From NCBI GenBank assembly GCA_944323075.1, contig CALURC010000008.1, positions 1 through 64,000 of the forward strand: a stretch of DNA of 64,000 nucleotides, given 5' to 3'. This stretch comes from an uncultured Alistipes sp. Lineage in GTDB: Bacteria; Bacteroidota; Bacteroidia; Bacteroidales; Rikenellaceae. Made by a program: the position numbers and the translations under genes. The first letter of the stretch is position 1. Each line of letters opens with the position of its first letter. Below the pieces are notes generated by a model. It did no database searches and had not been told where the DNA came from. It saw only the letters and a list, made by a program, of their open reading frames with translations. Positions 1 to 7,715 of the stretch are shown piece by piece.

Positions 1-119
1 CGCACCCGTGCGCCGGTCGCCGGCAGAAGTAGCAAGCTACTTCATCCGCTGCCCCTCGACTTGCATGTGTTAGGCCTGCCGCTAGCGTTTATCCTGAGCC
101 AGGATCAAACTCTCCATGA
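1..119 (-). rRNA. rrs: 16S ribosomal RNA, 5' end (partial)
   Basis: Read on the minus strand, the segment contains the universal 27F site AGAGTTTGATCCTGGCTCAG (plus-strand 95-114), then GCTAGCGGCAGGCCTAACAC and ATGCAAGTCGAGGGGCAGCG, which are classic 16S start sequences. The V1 helix and the GGCGACCGGCGCACGGGTGCG end lie at the window edge, so only about 119 nt are present. The sequence resembles Alistipes/Rikenellaceae 16S from memory. The exact mature 5' end is estimated. Confidence 0.97.
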
Positions 120-220
120 TATAAAATATAAATTAGATTGTTAGAGTCCTGACTGTTTGCTTCCTGAATTTAGGAATTGATAAGTACTACATTTACCTAT
201 TTTTCTCAATTAATTACCAG

Positions 221-262
221 TAATTCAAAGAACCGTATTTCTTCGAAGCTCTTTCGAGCTCC
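221..262 (-). promoter_or_regulatory. rrn leader antitermination site (boxB/boxA-like)
   Basis: On the minus strand the leader between the rrn promoters and 16S carries a hairpin, GAGCTC-GAAA-GAGCTT (plus 245-262), followed by GGTTCTTTGAATTA (plus 221-234). The second element resembles the boxA of other rrn leaders (for example TGTTCTTTGA in Bacillus). A hairpin followed by boxA upstream of 16S is the expected layout for Nus-factor antitermination. The assignment rests on motif resemblance only. Confidence 0.5.
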
Positions 263-298
263 TCGGTGTCTCTCTTAAAAAATGAAGGAAACGGACTG

Positions 299-329
299 CA
301 AAGATAAATGCTTTTTTTTATTTTCCAAA
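299..329 (-). promoter_or_regulatory. rrn promoter, proximal
   Basis: Minus-strand TTTG (plus 326-329), a 19-bp spacer and TATCTTTG (plus 299-306) match the Bacteroidetes primary sigma consensus exactly. Transcription would start near 292 and run into the 16S gene, giving a leader of about 170 nt. Confidence 0.85.
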
Positions 330-405
330 AAGAAAAATCATTTTTTTGCTGACTTATTCTTTCATTCGTTTTCTTGAGAACTGCCTTATTTCCTTTTGGC
401 GGGTG

Positions 406-436
406 CAAATGTAGAGACTTTTTCTGAATCTACAAA
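406..436 (-). promoter_or_regulatory. rrn promoter, distal
   Basis: Minus-strand TTTG (plus 433-436), a 19-bp spacer and TACATTTG (plus 406-413) form a second consensus promoter 107 bp upstream of the proximal one. Tandem promoters are typical of rRNA operons. Confidence 0.8.
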
Positions 437-554
437 TTATTGCGATCTTTTTTTCATTTTTTTTAAGATTTCTATCTTTAATTCTACGATCTGCAACCAT
501 TAACTAATAGTAAATCAATCACTAATGAAATCCCATGTTCACAAAGTAAAAAGA

Positions 555-592
555 CAAAAAAAAGAGGAAGGATAACACCTTCCCCTCTTCTT
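555..592 (-). terminator. Terminator of proS
   Basis: Downstream of proS on the minus strand, GAGGGGAAGG-TGTTAT-CCTTCCTC forms a stem with one bulge followed by a run of eight T. It separates proS from the rrn promoters. Confidence 0.8.
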
Positions 593-606
593 GTATTGAA
601 AAAAGA

Positions 607-2091
607 TTAATAGCTTCTGGCAAAAATAACGCGTCGATGCGACGGTTTCCCGCTAATAATACAACGGCCTTCTTCTTCCGGAGCGTCCACCGGAATACAA
701 CGAATCGTGGCCTTAGTCTCATTTTTGATCTTCTCTTCTGTTTCTGGCGTTCCATCCCAATGGGCCAAAATAAAGCCACCTTTGTGATCCAGGACATCTT
801 TAAACTCTTCATAAGTATCCACACGAGTAATCATGCTGTCGCGGAATTTAAGAGCTTTTTCGTAAATCCCCTGCTGAATTTCATCAAGTAGTTTTTCGAT
901 ACGGTCTTCGATACCTTCCTGTGAGATGGTCTCTTTTTCGAGGGTATCCCGCCGCATAATCTCAATCGTACCGTTGGCAAAGTCGCGCTGACCCATGGCC
1001 AGTCGGATCGGCACACCCTTGAGCTCATACTCTGCAAATTTAAATCCGGTCCGGACATTGTCTCTCGAATCGATTTTAACACTTACTCCTCGTTTCTTCA
1101 GCTCTGAAGCGATTATTTCCAGACGTTCTACCACACGAGCCAATTCCTCTTCTCCCTTATATATGGGTATCATAACAACTTGGATCGGAGCGAGTTTTGG
1201 CGGAAGAACCAATCCGTTATTGTCAGAATGGGCCATAATAAGCGCCCCCATCAAACGAGTCGATACTCCCCATGAAGTGGCCCAGACATAATCGAGTTTT
1301 CCCTCCTGATTTGTAAACTGCACATCGAATGCCTTCGCAAAATTTTGCCCCAAGAAGTGAGAGGTACCGCTCTGCAGAGCCTTGCCGTCCTGCATCATTG
1401 CTTCAATCGTCAGGGTATCATCGGCACCTGCAAACCGTTCGCTATCGCTCTTGTGTCCAACGATCACAGGAAGGCTCATCCATTTCTCCGCAAATTCGGC
1501 ATATACACCGATCATCTTTTTTGCCTCTTCTAAAGCCTCTTCTTTTGTAGCATGTGCAGTGTGCCCTTCTTGCCACAAAAATTCAGCCGTGCGCAGGAAT
1601 AAACGGGTCCGCATCTCCCAACGGACTACGTTGGCCCATTGATTACACAAGATCGGAAGATCGCGGTAGGATTGAATCCAATTTTTATAGGTATTCCAAA
1701 TGATAGTTTCTGAAGTTGGACGAACGATCAGTTCTTCTTCGAGTTTGGCATCAGGATCGACAACAACGCCTTTCCCCTCCGGATCGTTTTTCAGTCGGTA
1801 GTGAGTGACAACTGCACACTCTTTTGCAAACCCTTCGACATGATGGGCTTCTTTACTAAAGAAAGACTTGGGAATGAAGACCGGGAAATAGGCATTCTCA
1901 TGACCAGTCTCTTTGAACATGCGATCCAACGCGCCTTGCATTTTTTCCCAAATTGCGTATCCATAGGGTTTGATTACCATACAGCCCCGTACGGCCGAGT
2001 TCTCAGCCAATCCAGCTTTCACAACCAGATCGTTATACCACTGCGAGTAGTTCTCTTCTCTCGGAGTTAAATCTTTCAGCTCTTTTGCCAT
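607..2091 (-). CDS. proS: Prolyl-tRNA synthetase, short archaeal/eukaryotic type
   Basis: A 494-residue class II aminoacyl-tRNA synthetase that charges tRNA-Pro in the cytoplasm. Visible landmarks are RPTSET at residues 124-129, motif 2 at 161-180 ([11 protein letters not shown] then GHTAH), a motif 3 region near 265 ([12 protein letters not shown]), an anticodon-binding domain at about 300-400, and a C-terminal domain ending RRVIFARSY. The protein lacks the large editing insertion of the long bacterial type and belongs to the ProS type 3 group common in Bacteroidetes. It is transcribed alone, toward the rrn operon, with a terminator at 555-592 and a TACCTTTG box upstream at 2129-2136. Confidence 0.97.
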   Translation of the reverse strand: MAKELKDLTPREENYSQWYNDLVVKAGLAENSAVRGCMVIKPYGYAIWEKMQGALDRMFKETGHENAYFPVFIPKSFFSKEAHHVEGFAKECAVVTHYRLKNDPEGKGVVVDPDAKLEEELIVRPTSETIIWNTYKNWIQSYRDLPILCNQWANVVRWEMRTRLFLRTAEFLWQEGHTAHATKEEALEEAKKMIGVYAEFAEKWMSLPVIVGHKSDSERFAGADDTLTIEAMMQDGKALQSGTSHFLGQNFAKAFDVQFTNQEGKLDYVWATSWGVSTRLMGALIMAHSDNNGLVLPPKLAPIQVVMIPIYKGEEELARVVERLEIIASELKKRGVSVKIDSRDNVRTGFKFAEYELKGVPIRLAMGQRDFANGTIEIMRRDTLEKETISQEGIEDRIEKLLDEIQQGIYEKALKFRDSMITRVDTYEEFKDVLDHKGGFILAHWDGTPETEEKIKNETKATIRCIPVDAPEEEGRCIISGKPSHRRVIFARSY

Positions 2092-2128
2092 ATTTTGTCT
2101 TGTTCGGTTATACTATGAATTTCGTTTA

Positions 2129-2136
2129 CAAAGGTA
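2129..2136 (-). promoter_or_regulatory. proS promoter -7 box
   Basis: TACCTTTG on the minus strand lies 37 bp upstream of the proS ATG. No clear TTTG lies at the -33 position, so only the -7 element is supported. Confidence 0.5.
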
Positions 2137-2168
2137 TACTATTTTTCTGATATTATAGAAATATTACC

Positions 2169-2176
2169 TATCTTTG
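2169..2176 (+). promoter_or_regulatory. Candidate promoter -7 box for the Trp-rich lipoprotein gene
   Basis: TATCTTTG on the plus strand in the divergent region between proS and the 2343 gene. A perfect -33 element is not seen, and the implied leader is about 160 nt, so the true start site could lie closer to the gene. Confidence 0.35.
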
Positions 2177-2342
2177 GACGTTGTGTCCCTTTATGAAAAA
2201 ACAAATGATGGAATTTGTCTGGATGCAACGATTCGCAACGATTGTCCATCTATAAAAAAACAGGTATAAAATTGTTTTTGAAGCAACTTTTAGACTTGGT
2301 TTCCGTTATATTAATAGCAAGACAAACATGCGACAGGACAGT

Positions 2343-3614
2343 ATGAAAAATAACAGATTGATCAACGTTTTAGGCGGAATATTCGCAGCACTCCTTTTGG
2401 GAGGATGTAGTGCGACCGTGTATTCCGGGGCATCCTCCGTTAATGATGATTTGTATGCACCGCGGAATCGAAGTGAGCTGATGGCGGCTCGGGCCGAACA
2501 TCAAGCTCGTGTGCTTGCGGAACAACAGGCGGCGGAAGAAGCCGAACAAAAACGCAGAGAGGAGATTGCTCGTACGATCGCCGACTTACAGAAACAAGAA
2601 GCACAACAAGAGGAGCTCTCATATAGCAGTGTTCTCTCCGATGGCATTCAGGATTCCTACGAAAGACGACTCAGGGGAATCAATTCGCCTTCTTACAAAA
2701 TGCCGAGTAGTTATGCAGACGCTGCGACGAGTACTACAGCCCGATATGCATCGGCTTATGATCCTGCCTTTTATAACGTCATGGTATCCGGAGACGAGAT
2801 TTGGGTCGAGCCCAAATATGTCTCTTCGTTTTTCGGAGACTGGGGAGCAACGAATGTAACCGTCAATTTAGGACTGTGGGGGTATCCGTCATGGACGTGG
2901 TGGAACAGTCCCTGGTGGTGGGGATGGAGTCCCACGTGGAGTTGGAACTGGAACTGGGGCTGGAATCATTACGGCTGGTACTCTCCCTGGTATAACGACT
3001 TTTGGTTCTCGTGGGGAGGATGGTACCCCTATTATGGATGGGGAGGCTGGTATGGCCCTCATTGGCCTCATGGTCCGCACTATTGGGGACATGGTGGGTA
3101 TTGGGGACACCCCAAATACAATAGCCATAACACCGTTTATGGAAAGCCCAGAAACTCTTCAGGAGCCTATTATCCTTCCTACATGGGCGGATCAGGGAAT
3201 TCGAGTTACCGTCGGGGAAGCAATTCTTCTTTCCAATCGAATGGAACAGGGATTTCCACCAGTAGCGGTTCTGCTTCCTACCGTAGAGGTACTGTAGGCT
3301 ACGACAACAGTGGAAACACCTCTTATCGAAATGACAACGGAACAAAAGGCAATACTTCTTCATCACCCTACGATGTATATCGCCGTCAACAGAAGAGTGG
3401 AAGTTCGTCTTCGTCATCTTATATGAATGGCACCAAGAGCTCTGGCGGTACAACTACAACATCCCCGTCCTATCGGCGTGGAACAACATCCCCGGCTCCC
3501 TCTTCATCCGGAAGTTTTAACCGAGGTAGTTTTGGAGGCGGCAGCTTCGGAGGTGGAAGCATGGGTGGAGGCGGCGGCGCCCCCCGTTCGGGCGGTGGCA
3601 GTTATCGCCGATAA
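2343..3614 (+). CDS. Trp/Gly/Tyr-rich lipoprotein with YRRG repeats
   Basis: Starting at the second in-frame ATG (2343) gives a clean lipoprotein signal, KNNRLINVL...LLLGGC; an ATG at 2328 adds five residues. After the Cys comes a charged Gln/Glu/Arg-rich helix (about residues 45-100). Next is a region of about 85 residues extraordinarily rich in Trp, Gly, Tyr and His (2875-3120). A Ser/Gly/Asn-rich tail follows, with recurring YRRG, YRN or YRRQ motifs and ending in YRR. The product is probably an envelope-anchored, low-complexity protein. I recognise no catalytic family. It sits 50 bp upstream of an OmpP1-like barrel gene on the same strand, so the two may be co-transcribed. Function unknown. 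Confidence 0.85.
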   Translation: MKNNRLINVLGGIFAALLLGGCSATVYSGASSVNDDLYAPRNRSELMAARAEHQARVLAEQQAAEEAEQKRREEIARTIADLQKQEAQQEELSYSSVLSDGIQDSYERRLRGINSPSYKMPSSYADAATSTTARYASAYDPAFYNVMVSGDEIWVEPKYVSSFFGDWGATNVTVNLGLWGYPSWTWWNSPWWWGWSPTWSWNWNWGWNHYGWYSPWYNDFWFSWGGWYPYYGWGGWYGPHWPHGPHYWGHGGYWGHPKYNSHNTVYGKPRNSSGAYYPSYMGGSGNSSYRRGSNSSFQSNGTGISTSSGSASYRRGTVGYDNSGNTSYRNDNGTKGNTSSSPYDVYRRQQKSGSSSSSSYMNGTKSSGGTTTTSPSYRRGTTSPAPSSSGSFNRGSFGGGSFGGGSMGGGGGAPRSGGGSYRR

Positions 3615-3664
3615 GTATTACACGAATCCCGTGAGGTGTATATAAAAATAAAAATTGTCGATTC

Positions 3665-5236
3665 ATGAAAAAAATCAGTTTGATCATATTTAGTTCGCTT
3701 GTCGTCGCATGGTCTTCAAGTGTAAATGCCCAAACACCGGGCGATCTGCTTAAACTTTCACAGTATGACTACTCGTTGAGCACGGCTCGTTCGGCAGCCA
3801 TGGGAGGTGCATTTGTTTCGCTTGGGGCCGACCTTGCTTCGATTTCGATCAACCCTGCAGGGTTGGGTATGTACCGGGGGTCAGAGGTAGGCATCTCATT
3901 GTCCGTTCTGTCAACCGACATCAGCAGCGATTACCTCAAGCGAACAGGAAACGCATCAAAAACGAAGTTCGCTCCGAACAACATCGGTGCATCGTTCGAA
4001 ATGTACCGTGGACCAGGATCGTTAACCAGCTTTTCATTAGGTGTAGCTTACAACAGAAAAATTGATTTCAGCAGTTCATCAATGGCATTCGGATCGGGAG
4101 CAGCACACTCGATGACCGAATATTTTTCGGAAAAATTGAGGGGACTGCCTGAATCGACATTATTGGGTCCGGAATCACAACCATATATCCCTTTTGAAAA
4201 CTACGGGGTAGATCGATGGGGTGCTATCTTGGGTTATCAAACCGGAATCATGAGCCCGGTTGAAGAGGGAAGCACGTTCTATTCGCCGTGGGGCGTACTG
4301 TCGCAAACGGCAACGATTAATCCGGTTGTAAGAAAATTACAGGAAGGAAGTGTAGGAGAATATTCACTTGCCGGAGGATTCAATTTCCAAAACTCTTTCT
4401 ATTTTGGATTGGCTGTCGGAATTCAGGATATTTACTATAAGAACGAAAGCAACTATTTCGAATCTTACACCGGGAATGAGGCAACATTGCTCAATATGAA
4501 TTACATCCAAAGACTGAAGATGGATGGAACCGGCGTGAACTTCAAGATTGGTTTCGTGGCACGTCCTACCGACAATCTGAGAATCGGATTTGCGGTGCAC
4601 ACGCCTACTTTCATCAACATCAACGAGGAGTATGTCGAATATATGTCGGCAAACTATTCAGGGCAGTCTCCGAACGGCTATTTGGACACCCCTTTTTCAT
4701 TGAACGAGTACAGAATACAGACTCCAACCCGTTTGATGGCCGGACTATCTTATACATTTCCGGGTATCGGTATGATCAGTGCCGATTATGAACGTGTATG
4801 GTACAACGGAATGCGGTTACGTGATATGGCCGGAGGAAACTGGTCCTATGAGACGATGATTCGTGATGAGGTAAAGGAGTTATACAAGGCGGCCAATAAT
4901 TTCCGTGTCGGTGTTGAACTTACTCCGCTATCGAATCTGTTCGTTCGGGCCGGATATGCATATTATGGCGACTGTCAAAACTCATCCGATTTCATTTTCA
5001 GCAACCAGATGAATGTACGTTCATACCAGAGCTATTCTGTCGGTCTTGGGTATCGGTTCAAAGGAAATTTCTATACCGATTTGACCTATGTCTATACGGA
5101 CTATAAATATGCGCCCTATGACATTTTCTATTACGCTGAAGGATCGGGAAGTGATCGATTCGAACTTGCTTCTGAAATCGTACAACCCAAAGCCTCTCGT
5201 CACATCGTAACATTGAGTCTAGGCCTTAAGTTCTGA
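3665..5236 (+). CDS. OmpP1/FadL-like outer membrane protein
   Basis: A 523-residue protein with a signal peptide (KKISLIIFSSLVVAWSSSVNA) and the N-terminal signature RSAAMGGAFVSLGADLASIS plus NPAGLGMYRG. These are typical of OmpP1/FadL/TodX-family beta-barrels, in which the N-terminal segment plugs the barrel. The rest alternates aromatic beta strands and ends in a C-terminal strand with a terminal Phe (LSLGLKF), as expected for BAM-dependent outer membrane insertion. FadL relatives move hydrophobic compounds; in Bacteroidetes this group is often labelled hemin receptor without firm evidence, so the substrate is unknown. A strong terminator follows at 5266-5304. Confidence 0.88.
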   Translation: MKKISLIIFSSLVVAWSSSVNAQTPGDLLKLSQYDYSLSTARSAAMGGAFVSLGADLASISINPAGLGMYRGSEVGISLSVLSTDISSDYLKRTGNASKTKFAPNNIGASFEMYRGPGSLTSFSLGVAYNRKIDFSSSSMAFGSGAAHSMTEYFSEKLRGLPESTLLGPESQPYIPFENYGVDRWGAILGYQTGIMSPVEEGSTFYSPWGVLSQTATINPVVRKLQEGSVGEYSLAGGFNFQNSFYFGLAVGIQDIYYKNESNYFESYTGNEATLLNMNYIQRLKMDGTGVNFKIGFVARPTDNLRIGFAVHTPTFININEEYVEYMSANYSGQSPNGYLDTPFSLNEYRIQTPTRLMAGLSYTFPGIGMISADYERVWYNGMRLRDMAGGNWSYETMIRDEVKELYKAANNFRVGVELTPLSNLFVRAGYAYYGDCQNSSDFIFSNQMNVRSYQSYSVGLGYRFKGNFYTDLTYVYTDYKYAPYDIFYYAEGSGSDRFELASEIVQPKASRHIVTLSLGLKF

Positions 5237-5265
5237 TCATAAGGGAATAATAAACGATAAAAGCA

Positions 5266-5304
5266 AAAAGAGGAGAAAGCTATTTGATGTCTTTCTCCTC
5301 TTTT
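5266..5304 (+). terminator. Terminator after the OmpP1-like gene
   Basis: AAAAGAGGAGAAAG, an 11-nt loop and CTTTCTCCTCTTTT form a perfect 14-bp stem ending in a T run. Confidence 0.9.
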
Positions 5305-5433
5305 GTATTTCAGAAAAAATCATGAATCGTCACCTCTGGATAAGGATACAAAAACATATTATCTCTATGAGTGACTTTATATTGCAATTAAAGAGACACT
5401 TGTGTTTTTCACCAAATGAACATTTCCCTCAGG

Positions 5434-6087
5434 TTAGATCTCAACCAAATGATGTTTGATCGCGTAAACGACCAGATTGGCTGTATTCTTACATCCCGTT
5501 TTTGCCAAAATATTAGAACGATGCTTGTCTACCGTACGTTTCGAGATAAAGAGCGCATCGGCAATTTCGTTGTTTGATTCTCCGCGACAGATATGAAGCA
5601 GAATTTCCGATTCCCGTTGGGAAAGCTGTTCGGGACTATCCTCCGGAACGGACGAAGGAGTAGATTTCAGGTTGCTGACCAGATTGAATAGTAATTCCTG
5701 TGAAAAAAAGCTGCCTCCTTCAGCGACAGCTTCAATGGCTGCGACGACATCCTTTATCTCGGAATTTTTCAGGATGAACCCCTTTACTCCGAGCGAAACC
5801 ATTTTGAAATAGTAATCCTCGTCGCCATACATAGACAACGTAATGATTTTCAAATCGGGCCAACGTTTCAAAGCCTCTTCCGCCGCTGTTATCCCGTTCA
5901 TCCGAGGCATTTCTATGTCGAGCAACAGGACATCAGGAACCGTTTTTTCAAGCAACTCGAGCAATTCTATGCCATCGGAAGCCTCTCCAATGACTTCGAA
6001 TCCAGCAATTCCGCTCAATAAAGTCCGCAATCCATTTCGGAATAGCGTATGATCGTCTGCCAAAATAATATTGCAAGTTCGTTCCAT
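5434..6087 (-). CDS. NarL/FixJ-family response regulator
   Basis: A 217-residue regulator. The receiver domain has the acidic pair D11-D12, the phospho-acceptor D57 (in LLLDIEMPRMNG) and the conserved Lys at about 107. A LuxR-type helix-turn-helix occupies residues 154-217 (LSQRESEIL, then ISKRTVDKHRSNI). Its ATG lies 9 bp after the stop of the histidine kinase at 6097-7029, so the two form one operon and a cognate pair. It should bind DNA as a phosphorylated dimer. The regulon cannot be told from the window. Confidence 0.95.
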   Translation of the reverse strand: MERTCNIILADDHTLFRNGLRTLLSGIAGFEVIGEASDGIELLELLEKTVPDVLLLDIEMPRMNGITAAEEALKRWPDLKIITLSMYGDEDYYFKMVSLGVKGFILKNSEIKDVVAAIEAVAEGGSFFSQELLFNLVSNLKSTPSSVPEDSPEQLSQRESEILLHICRGESNNEIADALFISKRTVDKHRSNILAKTGCKNTANLVVYAIKHHLVEI

Positions 6088-6096
6088 AGTTCGATA

Positions 6097-7029
6097 TTAT
6101 ATATGTATCTCGATTTGCGCAGCCATTCCTTTGCCGGGTGTACTTTTCATCTCCATATTGCCTTTTAAAGAACGGATGCGCGAACGGATATTGACAATTC
6201 CCATTCCTTGCTGTTCCTGCGCAGAAACATCGAATCCACAACCATTGTCCCGATAATCGAGCCGAAGCACTTCATCGGTATATATCAGTGATATGGTAAC
6301 TTGTGTTGCCCCTGAATGTTTCAGACTATTATTAATCAATTCACATATAACCCGATAGAGGATCACTTCTATATCCATATCAAAACGCTCCGTCCGAAGA
6401 TTTGTCGAGTAATTGATCCGCATCGAACTGCGAGGCAATTTGTTGATGAAGTTTGAAACGGCCCGAGAAAGACCGAAATCATTCAGTATATGGGGGCTGA
6501 GGTTGACCGAGATCTCTCGCAGACTTCGAATAGCCTCATCAATCACATAATTTGCATTGCGGAGAATCTCTTTACTCCGTTCGTCTTTGATCTCAGACAG
6601 CGCGGAAATTGACATCTTTGCCGAAGAGAGCAACGGTCCTAAACCATCGTGTAAATCTTTTGAAAAACGTTGTCTCTCCTTCTCTTCGGTTCGCAGAATT
6701 GTATTTAAAATACGCCGTTCACTGATACGTTGTTGAAGCTCCGTTCGGGTGATATAGTCAAAAATTTTCTGCACAAGCAACATTCCCACAGCGAAGCAAA
6801 GCGATACCGCAATACCCAGCCAAAGAGAAACTTCGGAAGGTAGTTGTACACTGGTCCAATTCTTAATCCGAAAATATTCGCCAAGTCGCAAAACGGCTAA
6901 ACAAGTCAAACCTACAGTAAACAACATCCACGAGAGGTTATATTTCGTCCGGCGTGACAACCGAATTGCAACGATCGTTGCGACAATCTGTAATAGTATC
7001 GTTAGGATTAACAGAATCTCTTTAACCAT
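6097..7029 (-). CDS. Membrane sensor histidine kinase, NarX/DegS-like (HisKA_3)
   Basis: A 310-residue protein with three predicted membrane helices (about 4-22, 33-50 and 68-90) and almost no periplasmic domain. A HisKA_3 dimerisation region carries the phosphorylated His127 in FSKDLHDGLGPLL. A HATPase_c domain follows (N box NNSLKHSG, then DNGCGFD and GMGIVNI). Such short-loop kinases usually sense membrane or cytoplasmic cues; the signal is unknown. The partner regulator is encoded 9 bp downstream. Confidence 0.93.
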   Translation of the reverse strand: MVKEILLILTILLQIVATIVAIRLSRRTKYNLSWMLFTVGLTCLAVLRLGEYFRIKNWTSVQLPSEVSLWLGIAVSLCFAVGMLLVQKIFDYITRTELQQRISERRILNTILRTEEKERQRFSKDLHDGLGPLLSSAKMSISALSEIKDERSKEILRNANYVIDEAIRSLREISVNLSPHILNDFGLSRAVSNFINKLPRSSMRINYSTNLRTERFDMDIEVILYRVICELINNSLKHSGATQVTISLIYTDEVLRLDYRDNGCGFDVSAQEQQGMGIVNIRSRIRSLKGNMEMKSTPGKGMAAQIEIHI

Positions 7030-7123
7030 AAGAGCTCAATCGTATTTGTATTCTGCGTAAAGGTACAAAATTTTCGGGAACAGAATCTTTTTTATAAAGA
7101 GATGAACAACCGTATCATTCTAC

Positions 7124-7155
7124 GAAAAAACGGAACCTTTAACAGGTTCCGTTTT
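7124..7155 (-). terminator. Terminator of rplS
   Basis: On the minus strand AAAACGGAACC-TGTTAAA-GGTTCCGTTTT gives an 11-bp stem followed by further T residues. It lies 28 bp downstream of the rplS stop and separates rplS from the kinase gene. Confidence 0.9.
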
Positions 7156-7183
7156 CATATTCATTTTGAGTGATCGGTATGCT

Positions 7184-7555
7184 TTATTTTGCAGTAACGA
7201 CTCTCTTTTTCTCTTTAATACGAGCTTTTTTACCGGTCAGACCGCGCAGATAGTAGATACGTGCACGACGAACGACACCTACTTTATTCACTTCGATGTG
7301 GTCGATGTGAGGAGAGTAGAGCGGGAAAATACGCTCAACGCCGATTCCGTCAGAAATTTTGCGGATCGTAAACATTTTAGTGATACCACTACCTTTAATT
7401 TGAATGACCGTACCTCTAAAACTTTGAAGACGCTCTTTGTTTCCTTCGACGATTCTGTACGTTACAGTGATCGTATCACCACTTTTGAACGAAGGAACAT
7501 CCGGTTTCACCCACATAGAATCCTGGGCGATTTTAATCAACTTGTCCATTTTCAA
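7184..7555 (-). CDS. rplS: 50S ribosomal protein L19
   Basis: A 123-residue protein matching L19, the large-subunit protein at the 30S-50S interface. The family core is plain: FKSGDTITVTYRIVEGNKER, then QSFRGTVIQIKGSG, FTIRKISDGIGVERIFPL and a basic C-terminus (GKKARIKEKKR). The length is normal. It is a single-gene unit here, with its own promoter (7627-7657) and terminator (7124-7155). The usual neighbours in other phyla (rpsP, rimM, trmD) are absent. Confidence 0.98.
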   Translation of the reverse strand: MKMDKLIKIAQDSMWVKPDVPSFKSGDTITVTYRIVEGNKERLQSFRGTVIQIKGSGITKMFTIRKISDGIGVERIFPLYSPHIDHIEVNKVGVVRRARIYYLRGLTGKKARIKEKKRVVTAK

Positions 7556-7626
7556 TCATATTAATTTATAGTGGGAATATTACGGGCCCCTACGTCCTCG
7601 CAAGAGATTCCTGCACTTTGGGAGCA

Positions 7627-7657
7627 CAAAGGTAGTGCTTTCTCCCGAAAAAACAAT
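7627..7657 (-). promoter_or_regulatory. rplS promoter
   Basis: TACCTTTG on the minus strand (plus 7627-7634) with ATTG, one mismatch from TTTG, 19 bp upstream (plus 7654-7657). The leader would be about 65 nt and holds no obvious structure. Confidence 0.6.
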
Positions 7658-7675
7658 ACGTTCCTATAAATTTTG

Positions 7676-7708
7676 TATCTAAAGAGCGATATTTTCGCTC
7701 TTTAGATA
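7676..7708 (-). terminator. Hairpin terminator of acnA
   Basis: A perfect 14-bp stem (TATCTAAAGAGCGA against its complement) with a 5-nt loop, 8 bp past the acnA stop. The T run after it is weak, so termination is likely but not certain. Confidence 0.7.
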
Positions 7709-7715
7709 CTTCTCA

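Noticed and set aside
2228-2251. Short direct repeat CAACGATT near the start of the lipoprotein leader
   Set aside because: Two 8-bp copies 2 bp apart without symmetry or conservation evidence are too weak to call an operator.
2863-3453. A 196-codon minus-strand open frame opposite the Trp-rich lipoprotein gene
   Set aside because: Its composition is the antisense of the Trp/Gly repeats and shows no signal or domain; the plus-strand lipoprotein has a lipobox and explains the region.
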